A stretch of DNA of 64,000 nucleotides. Source: Exophiala sp. HKRS030. Lineage: Eukaryota > Ascomycota > Eurotiomycetes > Chaetothyriales > Herpotrichiellaceae. The translations under genes were made by a program, and so were the position numbers. This document shows, piece after piece, positions 34,693 through 47,784 of this stretch. The stretch is from the NCBI GenBank assembly GCA_023897205.1, contig JAHWDD010000003.1:6885665-6949664 (forward strand), given 5' to 3'. Position 1 is the first letter of the stretch. Each line of letters starts with the position of its first letter. Under the pieces are notes generated by a model. It was given only the letters and a program-made list of their open reading frames with translations. It was not told the origin of the DNA and did not search any database.

Positions 34693-35559
34693 CTGGGAAA
34701 GACTGGAGGCTGGTATAGGATTCACGACTCGTCCAATCTTGTTAGGAAATTTTTAGGAGTTCAATCGCAGAGGGATTGTCGGATTATTGGGAATACCCCC
34801 TCAGCTTCAGGAGGGATTGAGGGTTCGGCGTCAAGGAAATCCTTAGGTATAGACAAATATCTTCATCTCAGTGCATGATTCTTCATTATTTTTTAAACTC
34901 GTATTTTGGTATGGATAAACTGTATTCCATACCTAAACAAATCGAAGGATTGTCGCTAGGATTCGACTGAGACAGGGTTAGCGACCTCGGGCCCTGCGGA
35001 GGACATTCCTAGCACGAGCACTTGTCAGGGTTTAGGCGCACGCCATGCATAATGCTGGGGGGGGTGAGAACACGTACAACTCCAAGGAAGCTGTACAAGT
35101 AACGAGCCTCCGTCATGAGTAGAGGCACAGCCTAGCGGATCCCAGCCAGTGACAGGCGCAGTTACAGCCTGCCCTATTGATGTGGCTGCCGCTGACGGAT
35201 AGAGTGATGATCGAAGAGCGAAAGCGAGCCAACAGAAGCGCCTATTGCCCGCACTAAATTCTCCCTTGTATCCCAGTCTCCAATTCGCCGGGCGTATCTG
35301 CACCTGGCACACTGGGCATCGAGCCGGACTGTGCGTGCACATTCACTCTCACCTCGCTCGTCCTTTCCCTCAGACTGACTTTATCTCGTCCAACACGCAT
35401 AACTCGAAAAAATCGTCCCTCCTCCTCGTCTTCTCGACCTCCTTCGTCCCGTAGTCGACTAGCTGACCCTCCTTCGCGACGACCCCATGCAACAATCATA
35501 GCCTTCTCGCCTCACTCCCTTCCCAACGTCGATGACCTGGGGAGTCATCCGAAACGAAG
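34693..35559. other. Intergenic, no supported gene
   Basis: Tandem spacer. The segment 35290-35480 is pyrimidine-rich, as expected just upstream of the KH-domain gene. An in-frame-looking ATG at 35532 opens another frame that fails to splice into the KH frame. Confidence 0.45.
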
Positions 35560-38500
35560 ATGCACAAGATCAGCAACTTCACTGGCCAGGCTCGCCATGG
35601 CTGGGAGCGGATGACTCCAGCAGCGTTTGGTATGTCTAGGTTCCATCAGGACATGTCTACGCCGCAGCCATTGAGACGTCCTCAAGGCTCTCCAGCAATC
35701 GGTTCCCAGTCATCCGCCGACTTGACCCCGGTCAACCTATCCTTCAACGTGCCTTTTGCTTCGTACCTTACCGGCCCCGACCCAGATGATGTCCTACATT
35801 CGAGTCCTGGTGCGTTTCAAAGATGGACATTCCCGGCAGACACTCCTGATGGTACGCCGATTCATCAGCTCCCGGTCCATGTACAAAATGAAGAGAGACT
35901 GCGCTCCTTATGCACGTACATCAGTGACCAGAGTGGTGGCCGTGTACAAGCAACGGTGACTTCCTCCGAGCCCAAGGCTGGTCCTGCTTTGCATAGAAAA
36001 TCACAAGGACTTGTTACGAACGTCTGTATTTCGGGAGAAGGAGAATTGGTCTACAAGATGCGGTCCAAGATTTTGAACGAGACTCCCATCATGATGGTAT
36101 GACAAGACATGTAAATCCACTTGCATAGCTGACAGATTCAGCGCTCTGCGATTGTGGATATTGATCCAGGCTTGATACTCGACAACGGCGAGACTGGAGT
36201 GCGATCGAGCGTGCTCAATCACATCGATCTCTGCGCTAAGTACACAGGTAATGACTTACGCCCAAGTCTCTGGTTTTGGCCAGTACTAATGAAGTTCAGG
36301 AACGGATATCTTCCTCCTCAAGCCTAAGAATGGTGAGGCGTCTTCGGCAGGTGCATCATACGGCAATGGTGTAGATTGTGGACTCGACCAACGTTATCGA
36401 GTGAGCATCTTCGGGGACATGGAGAGTGTTGAGCATGCAAAGACCCGAGCACTGATGATGATTGATCAAATTGTAACGTTCTGAGGCCAGTCTAGTGAGC
36501 CACACAACTAACGTATATACAGCTCAAGCACAAGATCGACGTCATAAAGCTGGAGGTTACAATGCACACACTCGTCTCTGGCCGAACTGGTAAGAACATC
36601 AAGATGATCGAGTCGGCCACGAAGACAGCGATCTATTTCCCTCCGCCTTTTCCTGGGGTCTTCGGCTACGTTCCTCCACATGCTACTCGACGCGCTGCGG
36701 ATGAGATCTTCATTACTGGAGAGACTCAGGAACGCATCAACCAAGCAAAGCAAAAGTTGAAAGAACTAGTAATGGGCATCAAGCTGTATTCGAAGGATGC
36801 GGTCGTCTCTGCAAGCAAGATTGACAACATATTGCTTGATCGCCTCGACAAGGTCCGCAAGATTATGGAGACTAACGGATCTCATGTCCTGTTTCCGCAG
36901 CTTGCTAGCCAGCGTGGTATCATTCGAGTCCAAGGCACCGAAGTCTTGCATGTCGAGCGAACTGTCAAGGAGATCATGGCACTTGTAAGTTTCTACCTGC
37001 TTTGTCCCCAGAGTATGGCTTTCCCAGAATGCTGACGTTGAATAGGCTGGCCAATTTTTCAGTGCATCGTGGTGGATCATGATGTCCGACCCGTCACAAG
37101 GCCCAGCTATTCGAGCGCCATCTCCTGACGACATCCGTATCATGCTGAGTGATATCTGCACCAACTCGGGCGCTGATATTAGTTTCGAAAAGTTCACCTT
37201 TACGATTAATGGGTCTGATGACGCCGTCAAAGCGGCCATGATGGTCATTAATCAAATACCTTTTGTCAAGCGAACACCATATCAGATTCGGGTCAAGATT
37301 GAACTTGCGAATGAACACAAGGAATTTGTCAGCGGCAAGAAGAACGGCAAGATCAACAAAATCATGGGCCAGAGTAAGCTTATCCCTCCCAATAGTCTGA
37401 AGCAACTAACACGTAGAAACAGGCAACGTTCAAATCATCTTCGACGGCTTCAATGAGTACAACTTTTACATCGATGTTGTGGGTAGCCAGTATGAAGCTA
37501 CAAAGAATGGCTTGGATCTTGTTGAGCAGGAAATGCCGGCATCTATCTCTTTCCACGTGCCCGACCAGTATCACAAACGCATCATTGGTATTGGTGGACA
37601 GCACATCCAACGGATCATGAAGAAGTATTCCGTTTTCGTCAAATTCTCTAACGCGATGGATCGAGGCGGTGCTGGTAAAGACGATGACGACATTAAGGTT
37701 GACAATGTCATTTGTCGTACACCTGCTCGCAATGCGCAAAGTCTGGATTTAGTGAAGCAGGAGATCATGGATATGGTTGAGAAAGTTGTAAGCGATGCTG
37801 ATTCCCCGACTGACGAGTCCATGTCCTTATCAGATGAATTTATTTAGGACGCCGAATTCGTCTCTGAAACTGTGGTCATAAATCGACTCTATCACAGGGA
37901 GCTCATTTCTCGACTAACCGAGATCGAGGATCTGGAAAAGAAATGGAATTGCAAGATTGACTTTCCGAATACAGAGCAAGCCAGTGATATTGTCACCATA
38001 TCTGGACCAGAATACCAGGTTCCCCAAGCTGTAGATGCCTTCCTCGGTATGGTGCCCGAAAGCCACGAGATTGCTTTCCAAAAGGCAGAAGATCTCGATA
38101 CATTCTTTTCTACAGCCGAATTCTACACCGACCTCCGACAAAAATTGAGAGACCAGTATGAGGTCGATGTCCATGCCAATCCGGAGCTTAGTAGCCTGCC
38201 CAAATCTGCCACAGCCTCTGTTGAGAGAATCGTTGGCCCATCCGAGGGACGACTTGTTCTTACTTACACTCGCAACAATGCTGGAGGCCTCAAAGACGCC
38301 ATCGATTACCTCATATCCCAACTAGTGCCACACGGTCTCGATGCGACCACTGTCAAAGGTGCTATCCCTCGCCCGAAATCAGATTCTTTCGAGGATTCTT
38401 TGCCCTTCTTTGATTCAAAACTCCTCCAAAATGCGCCGTCCCTCCATTCGACCGATTCTCCGACACGATCGAATTTTGGTGACGGGGAACATACCCCAGT

Positions 38501-38972
38501 CTCTGAACGAGCCTCCCTATTTGACCGCCTACGCAAACCAGGCAGCATTTCGTCGTTCTCGTCGTTTATGAGTCGCAAGAATCAGAACAATTCTCCAGGG
38601 ACATTCTTCAAGCACGCTTCCTCAAATGCCAGCAAGGCATCTTTAATTTCGATGGAAAGTCGTGAAAGCGGCTACAGAAATTTTTGGAACGACAGCGGCG
38701 TCAATCTCCCTGAAGAGGACGTATCTGCATCGTCACTTAGTGCCGGCTGGCCGTCGCGGTACGAGAACAAGTTTCCCTTTGGAACAAACAGTTCCATGTC
38801 TGGTGACAGAACCCCAAAGCATGAACACCCTCGCGCGAGCTTCGACTCTGGAAGGCCTCCGACTTCGCACTCATTCTCGTCCTATCAAGGTCCCATAGGC
38901 TCACACCATCACAATCCAATGCTTACCGGGAGCAACGGTTCAGCCAATCATTTAAATCTCCCTCTGCGCTAG
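35560..38972 (+). CDS. Multi-KH-domain RNA-binding protein
   Basis: A large cytoplasmic-type RNA-binding protein of about 1031 residues. Seven exons: 35560-36096, 36142-36247, 36300-36472, 36523-36984, 37046-37373, 37423-37787 and 37848-38972; every junction keeps frame. Tandem KH modules occupy about residues 130-750. The clearest have GxxG loops SGRTGKNIKMIE (exon 4) and IGIGGQHIQRIMKKY (exon 6). Another has a lysine-rich loop (GKKNGKINKIMGQS, across exons 5-6), and others are degenerate (RLDKVRKIMETNGSHV; RLTEIEDLEKKWNCKIDF). The layout recalls Bicaudal-C or vigilin-type proteins. The C-terminal 250 residues are disordered and Ser-rich, with a PTSHSFSSY segment. The acceptor of intron 1 is ambiguous: AG at 36134-36135 or 36140-36141, both in frame and differing by two codons. 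The start could also lie upstream. Confidence 0.85.
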
Positions 38973-39806
38973 AGAAATTTGTGATGCTCGAAAACAACGA
39001 ATGATACCCCTTATATGGATATGGAAATCATGATTTATCTCTTCTTATGTGCAGCAAGATACGATACCCTCTATGCTACAACGAAAAGTCAAAAGGTGGA
39101 AACAAGCGGTTTTTGATGCATCGTATAGGATGCAAATCAAGCGTGTTTTGAGTATTGATTGATGTTGGTGGTTGATGGGTTGCGAGATGACCAATTTTGA
39201 TGCATTCAAAGACGTTCATTACCCCCCTTGTTTTGTTTGTTTGCTTTCCTGTCTTTTGAAGATGATACCCACGTTCTCATTCCGATGATGGTTGCAACTT
39301 CTTCATTGTTGCCAGCAATGGATGGAGAAGTCATGAATGCTTCGGACGGCCCCTAAAAGAACGATATATACCCCAGAAAGCTATTTAGAGAAACGAGTAC
39401 ATTTACGAAACTTCCTCTGATTATAATTTCCCATTGTCCTGGTCCTTAGAATACGACTAATCACCTGTCCATACATAGCACTTACAATATAGGTAAAAAT
39501 ATTCCTACACATAGAGGAGAACAGGAGAATGTGGTCACGTGATATATTGCTGAGTCATCCAACCATGACGCCTCGAAAACTGGGCGGTTCGGCCAACGCA
39601 GGGGGAACTCCAGGTGCAGGCGCGACTGTGGGCGGGCGATGCGCGTCCGCCCCAAATCTCGAAAGCAAACAATACTCGCACTGTCATACTCTGTAGTATA
39701 TCCCTAATTGTCACCAACTCCTCTAATAGTCATCCGCATCACTCAACCTATGTTGCTCCCACGTCCTTGGTCATGCCATTAGACGCAACTTTGCCCACTG
39801 CCAGAC
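38973..39806. other. Intergenic, no supported gene
   Basis: Tandem spacer of 834 bp with A/T-rich 3'-UTR-like sequence and the promoter of the dynactin gene. Nothing else is seen. Confidence 0.5.
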
Positions 39807-42800
39807 ATGGGCGACCTCAATATCAAACTGGGTCATACGATTGTGACCCAGGATGGAAGAGAAGGGATCATTCGATATATTGGACCATTACACATCGCGG
39901 CTGGTGAATGGTTAGGTCTCGAACTTCCAGATCAATCCGGCAAAAATGATGGATCTGTTAAAGGCCAACGTTATTTCCAGTGTACCCCTGGCTATGGCAT
40001 CTTCGTGCGAAAGGAGTCGGCCATTACCATCTCCAAGCTGTCCTCACAGAACCCGAGGCTCAACGGGGCTCCGACCTCTAATGGCCCCTCCACCAAACCG
40101 AGACCATCCAGCGGAGTGACGGCGGACGTTGCGAGGAAGAGGCAGAGTTTGATGAGTTCAGGCTCAGGGTCGGCCACGACATCAAGATTGTCATTAAGGG
40201 TAAGCCTATAACAATGCATACAGTAACATTTACTGATTCTCTGATCGCAGTCTCCTACCAAATCACCTACGAAGCCGACACCCTCCGTCGCCAGTTCGAC
40301 CGGGTCAACTCCACGCACAGGAACTCCTGCAACAACCGCACGAACTTCCGATTCCAGTACTAGATCTAGGCTCAGTACAGCCGGAAGATCGTCAATGGCT
40401 CCGCCTAGCACGACAACACGATCGAGTTCAGTCGCGAGTCGACAGTCTTTGGCAGGCGGTGCGGTAAAACCATTGTCCACAAGACCTGCTTCGATACAGT
40501 CACGACAGTCATTGGCGGGTCCCCGGCTGTCCATGGTCTCAAAAGCAGCTCCCAAACATGACACAGTCGTCTCGCCCTCTGCATCTCATGAAAGCGTCTC
40601 GTCGCCACCCCTGCACGAAGAAAAGGAATCGGACCAGGAAGCACCACCCGATGCAGACAAGCACAAGCCTGAGCCTCCAAAAGCACAAGACCGAACATTC
40701 GAGTCTATCGCCACACGCCAACAATCTGATACTTCACTTCGAGATGCTGGTAACGCTCTGGCCGAGGATCGGTCGAGACATGCTCAAGTGATCAAAACCC
40801 TCGAAACGAAGGTTCGCAGCTTGCAGAAACAGCGCCGGGAAGACCAGGCTGAACTACAAAGCCTTCAAGACCTTAAGGCCCAAGTTGCACGGTATGAGGG
40901 TATCATTCAGACCCTGCAAAAGAAAATCAAAGCCAATCAACAAGAGATGGCAGATCTCAAGGCCAAATATGAAGATGCAGAAAGTCGGGCTCACAACGTT
41001 CCTGATCGCAGTGCCGAACATGAATCCGAACTTGAGCTGGCTACGCTTGACAAGGAGATGGCCGAAGAACGTGCCGACACCTTCGAGGCAGAGTTAGAGG
41101 CCTTGAAACTGAAGCATGAAGAACTGGAGCTCGAAGCAGAGATCCTGAGAGAAGAAAACCGGGAACTGAGTTCAGTCATGAGTCCGGAAGACAAAGCTAG
41201 TGCTGGCTGGCTTCAGATGGAGCGTGAAACCGAAAGGTTGAGGCAAGCACTGGTTATGCTGCGTGATATGTCTCAACAGAATGAAGCCGATATGAAGAGT
41301 GAAATCAAAGAACTCCACGAGACTCTCGATGAGTTGGAACATTCCTCCTCGAAGTACGAAGAGGTATCGGCCAAACTTAGCAAGTCTGAAGAAACTAATC
41401 AACACCTTCGAGAGCAGCTTGAAGCAGCCGAAGCGAATGACGATATGCTAGAGGCGATGAGTGCCGAGCGAGACCAGAATCGTAGTGAGATTGAATTGCT
41501 CAAGAGGCAAATTCAGGACTTTGAAGAGCACATCCAGGTGACTGATGAACTGGAAGCATTCCACGTGGAAGAAGAAAAACGTCTTCACTATCAACTGGAT
41601 GAGAGCGAGGCAATCATCAATGACAAACAAAGGCGAAACCTCGAGCAGCAGAAGACCATTGAGGACATGGAATACACTCTAAGCAAGTTCAGGGAGATCG
41701 TCCAAGGCCTTCAGGGTGATATTGACGAACTTCGCCGGTCGCGAGAGATCAGCGAGACTGAAGCAAACGAAATGAGTAGTAAGTCACGAGCCATGATGGA
41801 GCTGAATCTCAAACTGCAAAACTCGGCGACAAAAACACAACTCAAAGCAATAGACCTGGAAATGGGCAAAATGCGGGCCGAACAAGCAAGTTTGCACCTC
41901 GAAATCTTGCAATACTTCATACCGGAAACTTTTGATGTTGACAAGAAACCTATTGCTGCCCTCTTGTGCTTCAAACGGATCAGGTCGAAGGCACATTTGA
42001 GCAAGACTATCCTGATGGACAAAATTCGAGATCGGCCCGACCTTCTCCAGGACAATGTAGTGTCCATATTTGCTGTGATGGAGAAAATGAGCTACATCGC
42101 CACCATCTGTGAGAGATTTGTGCAGTTCATGACGACTTGTTCTTTGAGTGACTTCATAAAATACTCTGCTGCACCCTTTGAACTTGAGCCTGTGGAACTA
42201 GCCGTCACTGGCTGGGTTGAAGCATTACGCCGGGATGAGCTTGCGTCTGATAGAGCCGATCATTTACAACGTATGGCTGGCATTCTTGTCGACATGGCGG
42301 AGAAATTGCTTTCCGATAGCCTCGAAACTAAAGCTATGGAGCTATTGGCAAACGCTTCCATGACCGAAATGTACACCGACAGCGTGGCACATCAAGCGCA
42401 GGTTCTCGCGAAAGCGGTGCAGGCCAGACTGGGAGGTTCGACTGCCGACGACGAAAGCGCCCTGACCTTTGAGAAGAGAGTGGATCAACTTGGTATCAAG
42501 GCTCGCACAGTCAAGTACACTTCTGGAAAACTCCTCCACACCCTCGATGATCTCCGAGCTCGTTCAATGTGCCTTGGAGAGCCAATGTGGCATTCGTTTG
42601 CGGAAGCGGAGCACGTAGCCTCGACATTATCCCAATTGACTCAGCACATTGGACATGCAGTCATGGAAGAACTCAACAAAGATGAAAGAGATGAGCCACT
42701 TTCATATGCGACACTTGTTGATGCTATGTCGAAATTTATCGACAAAGAACGACCAGCTTCCACCGTGCAAGTTGACTCGCAGGATGTGTTCGACATCTTG

Positions 42801-43829
42801 GCGAAGCACTTATCCGCTCTGCAAGCCACTATTGATGATCTGCACACCAAATCGGCCGACCTATCCGGAGCATTTGAATTCGAGAAGGGCCCCGCACCAT
42901 GGGCTTTGCGAGCGAAAGAGGTTAAGGCGCAGAAAGTCTTGTCGCAAGACATGCAAGAGGAAATGGCTCGACTGAAATCAAGAATACAAGAACAGACCAT
43001 CAGAATCAGCGAGAAGGACAGGCAGCTTGAAGAACAACAGGTCAAGGTCGAACTGCTTGAATCGAGAGCGAGAGAGACCAAGATCAAAGACGACGGCGTC
43101 AAAGCTATGAAAGAAGAGATCGAGAAACTACGAGCCGAAAGCGCGGCAGCATCCCAAAGTCTACGCCAATTGGAGGCTGACCACCGTGCCCTGCTTGAGA
43201 ACCGGGAAAGCGATAAATTGGAACTGGACGCCATGAAACAAAGAGCACCCGCAGACAGTCAAGGGATCCTCACTGGTCCTGTGGATGAAACCACATCTTT
43301 GCAATTCAAGGCCGAAGTTGAACTACTCAAGACTGAGATCGTGAGTCTACAAGCGTCCGTACGATTCCTGAAGTTCGAGAACACGCAACTCAGAGTGCCA
43401 GTCGATGAAGCTGGCCTGGAAGCCATTGAGCATGGCTGGCTTGATCCAAACCAGCTGAAACCAAAACGAGGCGGAGACAAGACCATGGAGTTGCGCACCG
43501 GATCCAAGGACGTTTTAGCTAGTCTAATTCATCTGGCCAAAGCTTCGAAACCTATAAAGTTGGTTGCAAGAACTAGTTCTGATCAGGCTGATACAAGTCG
43601 AGCATCTACCTGGCGATCACAATCGACTACGACATTGTACCAAGTTCTCCAGCGGAAAGAGGAATTGGAACGGTGGAATGAAATGAAGGACGATTTGATC
43701 AAAAGAGCCAGGATCATAATGCGACCTGCAAAGCCGCAACATAGTGGCCATGGAAAGCTCTGTGGCTTCGAAGAGGGACAGGAGACTTTCTTGCCGTCGA
43801 GCGAAGGCGTGCACATTGTGCAGCATTGA
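39807..43829 (+). CDS. nudM: Dynactin large subunit p150 (CAP-Gly)
   Basis: The p150Glued-type subunit of dynactin. It links cytoplasmic dynein to microtubules and cargo, driving nuclear movement in hyphae. Exons are 39807-40199 and 40251-43829 (intron 51 bp, phase 0), about 1323 residues. The CAP-Gly domain (about 5-70) holds GREGIIRYIG, GEWLGLEL and the tubulin/EB-binding GKNDGSVKGQRYF motif. A basic Ser/Thr/Pro-rich linker (about 75-230) follows and binds microtubules in homologues. The first long coiled coil runs from about 270 to 560 (KVRSLQKQRREDQAELQSL onward). The dynactin central domain (about 580-900) contains the PFELEPVELAVTGWVEALRRDEL region. A second coiled coil covers about 940-1090, and a basic tail ends the protein. 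The gene name follows Aspergillus usage (Neurospora ro-3, yeast NIP100). The size agrees with the family. Confidence 0.93.
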
Positions 43830-45724
43830 TATAAAGAAAGCGACAGCTGTTATCAGTTGTGCTCGGTCACGGGCAAGGATTTCCCGGGTATATTTGTTTG
43901 AGAGTTGCTCAGGCTGGGGTTACTGGACGAAGGGAGTGCTTGTTTGACAAATCCAATACCTCGAAGGGATCACTTTCTCAAGCTTATTACTTTTCGATTC
44001 GAAATTTACTTCACTTCATGTACACTGATACACATAATGAGCTTAGGGTGGACCGATGACAGCAACAGCGTGTCGTCTGTAGGTGTGGTCGTGGAAGATT
44101 TGACGTGCAACCACATCCAAACATTTCATATTCTGCCATATTTGTCTTTGGATTTGAATACGTCTTCCAACGAGTGGCTGGTGGGAAAATCCGCCACGAT
44201 CGAATTGTCAGGCAGTGATTAATACAACATTGACGTGGGAGATGAAATGAAAACTGCACAGCCCTGCTCGGAAGTCTTGTTGATCAGTTTGGCCACCTAA
44301 AGGCCAAGGTGAAGCGATCTTACACCGCGCGGTACTCCGTATATATATATGCTGTTCGGAAGCCGAGAAGTTTCCGAGTAATAAAAGTGTTCCGGCTCTA
44401 TTCCGTACCACGGAGCATGAAGATGCTATACATTGCCTCCCCGGAAGGATTCAGACTCTGACGATGGTACAGGAGATTACGAGGCTGAGTCCACCGACGC
44501 TTCCGTAGAGGTTCTATGAGGCCATATTTCGTACTCCGTACCAAATGGTTGAGTGGAAAACAAAAAAGGAATTCTCAGGCGCCTTGCAATATCGTCCAGC
44601 CACCACGGCGTGGGCCTGAAAGAAGGATATGCCTTGATCGACAGAGCACGAAGAAGACGTGTGCACGGTACGAGTATTATTGCGCGTATCTACTCCGTAC
44701 AGGCGTTGTGAATGCAGTGCAAGGGAGTGTGATTATTGTTGCTGCCGTCAGCTCTTACGAGTACCCTCCGTACGGAGTACTTGTGTCTCATTCAAGTAGA
44801 CGGCGATGGCCGTATGGAGTATTCGCGATCACAATACAATACTCGTATGGACAAGGAATAAGCTTAACCAAGACATGGATACCCCTGAAGGATCGACGTC
44901 ATGTATCCGCTGATTGAGGCGTTGGTGGAGAGAATGTGTTGTGCAGTAAGGTGTAGTCACCGTACTCGAGGAGAATTTCAACCTCTGCTGGGTGTCTGTG
45001 TGCACGGGAGGACCTGGGATAGATGATGATGCTTCGAGATGAAAGGAGATCTCTCTATCTCGTATGGACAGAGGCATGCCATCATGAATCCAATATTCGA
45101 TCTTGTCCTCCGTCAAGAGACAGAGCCAAGTGTGGCAGTGCTGCTTAGTGTTGGTCAAAGGGGACAAGCTCCCCACCGTCCAACGTATCGCAACCGACAA
45201 GTCCCCAGTGTTTTTTGTTGCTCAGCTTCAAGTTTCATCACCACCAGCGTTTTGAACTTCGCATTTTGTCTACGAGCCGACAACATCCTCTGTCCTTGTA
45301 CTGTGTTTCCTCAACGATATTTAATACCCCGCCACCTTCTTGTCGGACTCTTCTTGGCGATCTGGGCAACTCTCGTATCTAGTTTTGACGGCTCCCCCCC
45401 AACCGCATGCGGACGTGAGCACCTGTTAGACAACCACTACCATCTTGCGTGGTATTTCTTTTCCGTTTTTCTCCTTCCTCTTCTCTTCTCTTCCCTCTGT
45501 CCTATCCTCGCCGCATCGCTGCCTCTGCTTAGCTTAGGCCCGCTGGCGAATGGGTACGTATAATATCCTTGCCCTCGACCTCGAACCCCACGGCCATACA
45601 CACTGATTGCACTCTCCGCCTTCAAAAGACCGTCCTTGTCAAACCTTTGCCTGGTCTGCTTGTCCTCTCACCGCGTCACTGTTTTGGCTTGATATCATTG
45701 AGACTGACCATTTTGGACGTCGCC
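43830..45724. other. Long intergenic region with repeated short words
   Basis: About 1.9 kb. Between 44333 and 44847 it carries four TACTCCGTA words (44333, 44532, 44691, and inverted at 44771) and three TACGAGTA words (44669, 44756, inverted at 44840), plus a 12-bp perfect palindrome. The last 250 bases are pyrimidine-rich and probably the leader of the calcium exchanger. No protein-coding gene is supported. Confidence 0.55.
44766..44777. repeat. 12-bp perfect palindrome CTCCGTACGGAG
   Basis: A self-complementary 12-mer formed where a TACGGAGTA word meets an upstream CTCCG. A TACGAGTA word overlaps the segment just before it (44756-44763). Confidence 0.85.
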
Positions 45725-47181
45725 ATGACGGCGATGTCTGCCAATCCTACAGCTGCTAGCAAGATTCGAAGTACCTTCTTGAGGACACTCACTGGCGAGC
45801 GTGACCGACATCGAGAGAACCACTCTTCCATGCCTGCGACCACCGACGATGGCGGCCTGAATGGCCGGGCCGTCGAGCCTGACGAGCGGACGGGTTTGTT
45901 GAATAGGTGGACGTCCACAGACTCGGGAACACCATACCACAAACATGAAAACAGGGCCGTCCGATATCCTTTCCTCGTCCTCCATTTGACATGGGAGGTG
46001 CTCAAAACAAACTACGTCAATGTTCTCCTGGTTTTCGTCCCCTTGGGTATCATAGCGGGACTGGCAGAATGGTCGCCTGTCCTGCAGTTCGTGCTCAACT
46101 TCATCGCCATCATACCCCTGGCCAGTCTGCTCGCTTTTGCGACGGAGGAACTTGCCATCCCGTTGGGTCAAACTATTGGTGGACTGCTGAATGCTACCTT
46201 TGGAAATGCCGTCGAGCTCATCGTATGTCGAAATCTCCCCTTTTGCACAACTAGACCAATGAGGTTTGCAAGGTCTAACCGTGAGTTTTACAGGTCAGCA
46301 TCATCGCATTACAAAAGGGCTACATCCGTATCGTCCAGGCAAGTATGCTGGGCAGCATTTTGTCCAATATTCTGTTGGTTCTGGGATGCTGCTTCTTTGT
46401 CGGCGGCCTACGATACAAGGAACAAACATTCAATTCGACCGTGGCATCGACAATGTCGTCGCTCATGACGGTCGCGACAAGTTCGCTGATCATTCCTGCC
46501 ACACTCTACGCCGTGATGTCGGAAAACAAGTCCCAGGATGACAACATCATGATCCTCTCTCGAGGCACGTCGATCATTTTGCTCTTCATTTACGTCGCGT
46601 ATCTATACTTCCAACTCAAGTCACATGCCGACATGTTCGACGATACAGAAGCTCAAGAGGGCGATGAGGAAGAAGCTGAGCTGTTGGGTCCGTGGGCGGC
46701 TGCCGTGGTTTTGATCTTTGTGACGCTCCTGGTCGCGGTTTGTGCCGAGTACCTTGTCGGCAGCATCGATGCAATTGTCGAAAAGGCCAACATCAGCAGG
46801 ACCTTCATCGGTTTGATTTTGATCCCCATTGTGGGTAACGCAGCGGAACACGTCACAGCTGTCATTGTCGCATGGAAAAACAAGATGGATCTGGCTATTG
46901 GCGTGGCTATCGGTTCAAGTCTCCAGATTGCCATCTTCGTCACTCCATTCCTGGTCGTCTTGGGTTGGATCATGGGTCAGCCGATGACCCTACACTTTGA
47001 GACCTTCGAAACTGTGTCGTTCTTCTTGGCCAGTCTTGTCGTGGTTCTTCTGATCCAAGATGGCAAATCCAACTATCTGGAGGGACTGCTGTGTCTGGGC
47101 ATGTACATCATCATTGCTCTGGCATTCTATGTCCTACCTGATGATGTAGGTAGTGGATTGGGAAATCTTTTCCATGGCTGA
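45725..47181 (+). CDS. vcx1: Vacuolar Ca2+/H+ exchanger (CAX family)
   Basis: A vacuolar membrane antiporter that stores cytosolic Ca2+ in exchange for protons. Exons are 45725-46222 and 46294-47181 (intron 71 bp, phase 0), about 461 residues. An N-terminal cytosolic region (about 1-80) precedes about eleven membrane segments in two homologous Na_Ca_ex repeats. The first ion-binding repeat reads [24 protein letters not shown], which spans the splice site and so supports it. The second reads [39 protein letters not shown], with the essential Glu in NAVEL and NAAEH. An acidic loop ([15 protein letters not shown]) lies between the two halves, as in yeast Vcx1. Length is close to yeast Vcx1 (411) with a longer N-terminus. 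The ATG at 45725 is chosen as the first in-frame one after the pyrimidine-rich leader; another follows three codons later. Confidence 0.92.
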
Positions 47182-47784
47182 AGTGCCTGATTGAAGATCC
47201 ATGCGTTAGCGGCAGAATAGTTGAGACCAAAGTGTCTGTCAATCGAAGAAACATACCGTTTCTATTTTGTATTACTGATTGGGTTTTGGTAGTGGAAAGG
47301 TATGAAAATGATCAAGCAGAAAGATGGGAAAGACAGAAGAATATCACACCAAGGTGAATTGGACTGGAGAGTTCATTGTATGGAATACAAGGCACAACAG
47401 GGCTGGATATGATTGCTGTTTGGGGAAAACATCCTTGTCTTTTTTAGTCCAAGATACCCGCGAGGACTCTACAGGAGTTTGTACTGATCGGAAACGAAAG
47501 TACGCGCAAGTCAATTTTCTACAGATCGCAGTACTCGTAGTCGTTGATTGTACGGAACAGTCGTGCCTCAACTCTAGAACACGGCTATGTCGATAGCTAC
47601 AGAAGAGTATATGGCGTAGTGGCGTCAAAACTTCGGTCAAGCATTCGAACTGAGGAGTGTAATACCACGTGACGTATTTCTCGACACTCGTATCTTGCGT
47701 CGGTCTTTGAGCTTTACAAGAAATCCATGACTCTCCAATGCGTCTTGTGAAACTCGTTTCAAGACATCACACACAGAGCCCACC
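47182..47784. other. Intergenic, no supported gene
   Basis: Tandem spacer of 603 bp with one inverted TACGAGTA word (47532-47539). Nothing else is recognised. Confidence 0.5.

Noticed and set aside
35532..35559. Upstream ATG as start of the KH-domain gene with a GTATGT intron at about 35630
   Set aside because: Joining to the CAG at 35667 leads to a stop; the continuous frame from 35560 is simpler.
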